DNA of 32,869 nt from Deltaproteobacteria bacterium. Lineage in GTDB: Bacteria > Desulfobacterota > Syntrophia > Syntrophales > UBA2210. Below the pieces are notes generated by a model, which was given only the letters and a program-made list of their open reading frames with translations, made no database searches and had not been told where the DNA came from. The DNA lies in assembly GCA_016933215.1 (NCBI GenBank), contig JAFGBH010000046.1, positions 1-32,869 on the forward strand. Reading direction: 5' to 3'. A program made the translations under genes and the position numbers. Shown here one piece after another: positions 27,615-32,869 of the stretch. The stretch's first letter is position 1. Each line of letters begins with the position of its first letter.

Positions 27615-28265
27615 ATGGGAGTAAAAGTACAGGTAACGAGACCAACGAAGATGGAGCTCACGCGGCTCAAACGAAGGCTCAAGCTCGCCACGAGAATACA
27701 GAAAATCGTGAAAGACAGGCTCTCCATACTGGTCATGGAATTTATGCAGACGGTGAGGGAATGCGCCTCCATAAAGGAAAGCCTGCTCGATGAATTTGCA
27801 GAGGCCTACAAGGGTTTGTCTTTGTCTACCGGCTATCACGGTTATATGAATTTAGAACAGGAACTCATGGTATCGGAGAAGGACATCAGGATTAATGCCG
27901 GAACACGAAATGTGGCAGGGGTAAGGATGCCTATTTTCGAGATAGAAAAGTCCGAATCCCTGCAGGCAAAGTCGCGTCCTATGATCGACACCTCATCCAT
28001 ACTGGATCGCAGCATAGAGCTTTCACAAAAATGCCTCGAAACACTGATCCAGCTGGCAGAACTCCAAAACTCTCTCGACTTATTAGGGACAGAGATCAAC
28101 AAGGTAAAGAGGGTGAATAATGCGCTCGAGTTCATTGTAATACCGGGTATCGACGCAACGATAAAGTATCTTACCATGAAATTTGAAGAGCGAGACCGTG
28201 AAGAAGTGGCACGACTCAAATATGTGAAGCAGTTGATTGAAAAGAAGGAGGCCTATGCCTTCTGA
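27615..28265 (+). CDS. ntpD: V-type ATP synthase subunit D
   Basis: VTRPTKMELTRLKRRLKLATRIQKIVKDRL..., RVNALEFIVIPGI pattern (RVNNALEFIVIPGIDATIKYL). Confidence 0.95.
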   Translation: MGVKVQVTRPTKMELTRLKRRLKLATRIQKIVKDRLSILVMEFMQTVRECASIKESLLDEFAEAYKGLSLSTGYHGYMNLEQELMVSEKDIRINAGTRNVAGVRMPIFEIEKSESLQAKSRPMIDTSSILDRSIELSQKCLETLIQLAELQNSLDLLGTEINKVKRVNNALEFIVIPGIDATIKYLTMKFEERDREEVARLKYVKQLIEKKEAYAF

Positions 28266-28677
28266 TAAAGAGTCCGACGGTTTTATGTCAGACTATCTGA
28301 AAGGTGAACTCAGGACACTGAATGCTCAGTTGCCGCGCCGGCAAAAATCGCTCGGGGCACTCCGGAAAGAAGAGCATCCACATGTAGACTGCAATGACGG
28401 CAGTCCACACTATTTCAAGAAGGATGAGATCGAGTATCTTGCGGAGATATTGGATGAGAATGAACAAAGCTCCCTTCTGCTCCCGATTATCCTTGAAATA
28501 AAATCGGACGAAACGGGGATAATTATACGGTCGAAAGAGGGAATTGAGGCGAAAATATTTACAAAAATCCTCGGGATGGAAGTATCATGTAGGGACGACA
28601 CGGTAAGAATATTTAAACCGCAGTTAGGCATTATCAGGAAGACGTTAAAGACAACGACACAGTATGTTTTTCTTTAA
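28255..28677 (+). CDS. UPF0216/DUF61-like protein (ORF track start 28237, ATG 28255 preferred)
   Basis: LNAQLPRRQKSLGALRKEEHPHVDCNDGSPHYFKKDEIEYLAEIL...LLLPIILEIKSDETGIIIRSKEGIEAKIFTKILG resembles the archaeal UPF0216 pattern (LPxxRKxLxxLLxxExPxVxxRDGSxHxxKKxELxxL...LPI). Confidence 0.65.
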   Translation: MPSDKESDGFMSDYLKGELRTLNAQLPRRQKSLGALRKEEHPHVDCNDGSPHYFKKDEIEYLAEILDENEQSSLLLPIILEIKSDETGIIIRSKEGIEAKIFTKILGMEVSCRDDTVRIFKPQLGIIRKTLKTTTQYVFL

Positions 28678-28692
28678 CGAAATTCTCAAATA

Positions 28693-28743
28693 TTGAAGCT
28701 CCCCGCCGCATAAAGCGGGGAATGCGCTTGCTGTTCAGTTCAT
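28693..28743. repeat. Type-c dispersed palindromic repeat
   Basis: TGAAGCTCCCCGCCGCATAAAGCGGGGAATGCGCTTGCTGTTCAGTTCAT, near-identical to 9630-9672. Confidence 0.8.
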
Positions 28744-28778
28744 TGTATGAAAAAAAGCCGAGAAGAAGGAGGTGCGTC

Positions 28779-29231
28779 ATGAAAGTATTTGCCGACAAGC
28801 TCATCAACATTCTGGAAAGCCATAGAGAAGAAATTTCACAGCAGTGGTGCAAGGCCGTGAGATCGAATCCCCGAACACCTTCTTATCATCCCATGGAAAA
28901 AGAAAAGTGCGTTGTCCACGCAATAAATTTTTACAAAAACCTGAAGAAAATTTATTTCAGCGAAAAACCCTATGCCGAGCTGCGCGATTACTTTATAAAG
29001 TATGCCTCTGAAAGCTATAAAGAGGGCATTCCCCTCCATGAAAGCGTATATGCACTCATTATGATGAGGCGGCACATGTGGCTTTACGCCGACTTCCAGG
29101 CACCTTTCCTCACGTCGATAGAACACCATCAGGCTGTGGAGACCATAAACAAAACCATACGTATATTCGACCATGGAATATATCTGGTTATACAAAAATA
29201 TCTCGAATTAATTGAAGATAAAGAAAAATAA
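28779..29231 (+). CDS. RsbRD N-terminal-domain-like helical sensor protein (ORF track start 28722, ATG 28779 preferred)
   Basis: ADKLINILESHREEISQQWCKAVRSNPRTPSYHPMEKEK...ESYKEGIPLHESVYALIMMRRHMW; AGGAGGTG SD at 28767-28774. Confidence 0.65.
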   Translation: MKVFADKLINILESHREEISQQWCKAVRSNPRTPSYHPMEKEKCVVHAINFYKNLKKIYFSEKPYAELRDYFIKYASESYKEGIPLHESVYALIMMRRHMWLYADFQAPFLTSIEHHQAVETINKTIRIFDHGIYLVIQKYLELIEDKEK

Positions 29232-29250
29232 CGTGAAGGGAGATTCAACT

Positions 29251-29562
29251 ATGCCCGGAGATATGCAGACCACCATAAGGGAAATAGAAAGCGCTGCTGA
29301 AAAACTTATTGAAGAAGCCAGGGCCAAGGCAAGGACTATCCTTGAGGATGCACGGGTAAAGGCAAAGAGCATCCTTTCCTCAGAATTACCTGTTGACGAG
29401 GTGGAAGGCGAAAAAAACAAAATCATTTCCGAGGCCCAAGAGAAAGCGCGCAAGGTTATAGAGGAGTCTCAAAAGAAGGCATCCAAACTCAAGACAAGTT
29501 CATCCAAAATAGTAGACGAAATTGTAAAACAAATTTCAGGCAATATAAAAGGAGAGATGTAA
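29251..29562 (+). CDS. V-type ATP synthase peripheral stalk subunit G/H-like
   Basis: TTIREIESAAEKLIEEARAKARTILEDARVKAKSIL...EAQEKARKVIEESQKKASKL: short coiled coil with Ala/Glu/Lys repeats as in AhaH/NtpG; near V-ATPase operon. Confidence 0.75.
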   Translation: MPGDMQTTIREIESAAEKLIEEARAKARTILEDARVKAKSILSSELPVDEVEGEKNKIISEAQEKARKVIEESQKKASKLKTSSSKIVDEIVKQISGNIKGEM

Positions 29563-29575
29563 AAAAGGAGAGCTA

Positions 29576-29618
29576 TGCGAGGAGCCAAAGGCCGGTTTCC
29601 ACATTTTGGCTTCTCGCA
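29576..29618 (+). terminator. Stem-loop after the V-ATPase gene cluster
   Basis: TGCGAGGAGCCAAA / TTTGGCTTCTCGCA, 14-bp stem with one G.T; only a weak T-tract follows. Confidence 0.5.
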
Positions 29619-29862
29619 ACCTTTCATCCATACCGTGGTAAATCCCCGATTCTTTTCCTCTCGGGCAACTATCGTCTTGAAAATTCTCTTCCATAAGTAT
29701 AAAAGAATACCTCAGTTAAATTTATAGGATTTATCCTTCAGAATGAAGCTCTTCGAATCGGGGCTTCGAGGAAGCTCTGGGTTGTAAGCTACATTTTTAT
29801 ACTATGCGTTCGCTATTCGGTTCACGATAGAGATCATAACTATTCTTTTAAATCATCTATAA

Positions 29863-31161
<1,299 letters not shown>

Positions 31162-31162
31162 T

Positions 31163-31200
31163 TAAAAAGGGGCGGATCAATGATCCGCCCTTTTTATTTT
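31163..31200 (+). terminator. Rho-independent terminator after eno
   Basis: AAAAAGG GGCGGATC-aat-GATCCGCC CTTTTTATTTT. Confidence 0.92.
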
Positions 31201-31248
31201 CTAAGCATAAACTTGCGACATATCTAAATACAAGTTAACGCACCCCTG

Positions 31249-31662
31249 ATGAAAAAAGTTATCTTTATCTGCACCCACAATTCCGCGCGATCTCAGATGG
31301 CGGAAGGTTTGCTCCGTCATTTGTACGGCGATAAATATGAGGCCTTCAGCGCCGGCACTTCACCGACAGAGATACATCTCCTGGCCGTGCGTGTAATGGA
31401 CGAGATCGGCATCGATATCTCAGATTCCCGCTCAAAGAGCATCAACGAGTATCGAGATGAGATATTCGACTACGTCATTACCGTCTGCGACCATGCCAGG
31501 CAAACCTGCCCCTTCTTTCCCGCGGCGAAAGAAAATCTTCACGCAGGCTTTGAAGACCCGTCAGCCTTTGAGGGAACAGACGAGGCAAAACTGAGGAAAT
31601 TCCGCGAGGTCAGAGACGAGACAAAAAGGTGGATAGAGGATTATTTTGGCAGGAAAGATTGA
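31249..31662 (+). CDS. arsC: Low-molecular-weight PTPase-family arsenate reductase (ArsC)
   Basis: MKKVIFICTHNSARSQMAEGLLRHL (CxxNxxRSQMAEG), FDYVITVCDHARQTCPFFP, GFEDPSAFEGTDEAKLRKFREVRDE. Confidence 0.92.
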   Translation: MKKVIFICTHNSARSQMAEGLLRHLYGDKYEAFSAGTSPTEIHLLAVRVMDEIGIDISDSRSKSINEYRDEIFDYVITVCDHARQTCPFFPAAKENLHAGFEDPSAFEGTDEAKLRKFREVRDETKRWIEDYFGRKD

Positions 31663-31786
31663 CAGATTTTTAATAATAGCCGTTTCGGATTAGGCATTCC
31701 TCTCCGTAATGTATCCTGCATTGCCTAGTTCTTATTAGTTTTCTTATATCGTCCCGACACTCTTCTCAATCGGAAATATCTGTATC

Positions 31787-32680
31787 TCAAAAACAGAATG
31801 AATATTTGAACATTTCTGCCATCTGTTCGGAAAAATCGTGCTCTTCGCACATAAAAACACGTTCCCAAGGCACGAAGACATTATCGAAAAGACAGAGCAT
31901 CTTAGAATCTTGGTTAAGGAGTCTGACCCCGTCAATCATGCCACCGCCTAATTTTCGCGTATCACCTGATTCATCCCCCATGAGGTAAGTGATTCCTTCG
32001 GTATCACTCGGTAACGCGAAAGAAAGGGCATACTTCTTCTTATTCTTATCGAACGACGATGTGGGAACGATTATTATTTCATGGGAATTCAAGGCATCTA
32101 TTTCGCCAACCTTTGTCCCTCGTACAATAATCCCTTTTTCTCTTTTTTCGACCACATGCATGAGAAGATCGTCAGTACTGGGCCTCTCTGCCGGCAGATA
32201 ATCCTCCTCTCGCGGATCAGACAGTGTGCCATTGCATGTCAGGTCATTATCGTGAACATATTTAAGATATCTTTGAAAACGCATATGATAGTCGGTACCA
32301 TATTTGTCGTCAATTTCATCGGTTGTTAACGACAGGGCATTCAGTGCGTTCGCACTGATTGTACGGTGGAAGGAACTTCCGTTATTGCCGTTGAACAGTT
32401 TGTTCAGGCGGTCTTTTTTAATCAGATCCTCGATACACTGGCATATATGATTAAAGCGACTGATCTTTTCACCGGTAATGTGTGATGTGGCGGTTGCTAT
32501 GTCCACATATTCCGGTGTATGCGCCATCTCATATGTCATTGACAGTGTATTGAAAGATGGACTTACTACAGGATTGTCTGCACGATATTTTCCTCTCTTA
32601 CCCCACATATAAACGAGAAAGTTCAGGTCTCGTATACTCTCTTCATATTGCTCTTTCGTCTTCACGGCATACACCCCCAT
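31787..32680 (-). pseudogene. 4-hydroxyphenylacetate 3-hydroxylase/4-hydroxybutyryl-CoA dehydratase (HpaB/AbfD) family protein, C-terminally truncated (297 aa)
   Basis: KTKEQYEESIRDLNFLVYMWGKRGK..., SFNTLSMTYE, FNHICQCIEDLIKKDRLNKLF, LLNQDSKMLCLFDNVFVPWERVFMCEEHDFSEQMAEMF then stop; family members are normally about 480-500 aa. Confidence 0.75.
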
Positions 32681-32781
32681 GCTCTAGTAAATTATAGATG
32701 TTAGACTGTCCTAAAAGAAGGTTATGGAATCAGAATATCAAATCAAATACTGTCCCATAGTTCTTCACACGGTTATGTGAA

Positions 32782-32869
32782 CCTCCCCGCCCACAGGGCG
32801 GGGCTTCCCGGCAAGGAATAGCTTATTTATAGTGCGCCCCTTGACCCCGCCTACAAGGCGGGGCTTGCG
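32782..32869. repeat. Dispersed palindromic repeats, type a then type b, truncated by window end
   Basis: CCTCCCCGCCCACAGGGCGGGGCTTCCCGGCAAGGAAT (32782-32819) and TGCGCCCCTTGACCCCGCCTACAAGGCGGGGCTTGCG (32833-32869), matching 9446-9468 and 9706 onward. Confidence 0.85.

Noticed and set aside
31163-31200. Hairpin after eno as a novel element
   Set aside because: Ordinary bidirectional-looking rho-independent terminator.

Overview
Window of a bacterial chromosome; gene content looks like an anaerobic Deltaproteobacteria-type lineage, though that is inference. The core consists of: a partial transketolase; a 7-PAS diguanylate cyclase; a patatin-like phospholipase; exonuclease III; a nitroreductase; an rmlD-rmlA-rmlC cluster; a universal stress protein; tmRNA (ssrA), smpB and a TtcA-like PP-loop ATPase; an archaeal/V-type ATPase operon (I-K-E-C-F-A-B-D, then a DUF61/UPF0216-like gene, an RsbRD-like gene and a G/H stalk subunit); enolase; an ArsC-type reductase; and a truncated HpaB/AbfD-family gene. 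The main accessory feature is a compact integrative element of about 6.6 kb (10897-17559) inserted in the 3' end of ssrA. It is bounded by a 29-bp direct repeat. It carries a tyrosine integrase, a HUH-type rolling-circle Rep-like protein, a ribbon-helix-helix regulator, a large imperfect inverted repeat (candidate origin), a terminator/RBS hairpin leader before the rep operon, and a defence cargo. The cargo is a Vsr endonuclease plus a single ORF joining a C5-cytosine methyltransferase to a full-length BsuBI/PstI-family restriction endonuclease. A perfect internal Shine-Dalgarno and ATG lie exactly at the domain junction, suggesting dual (fused plus free REase) expression. A dispersed GC-rich palindromic repeat family occurs at four places, one of them inside the 3' end of the TtcA-like CDS. 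All calls come from reading sequence and motifs by eye; no searches were run.
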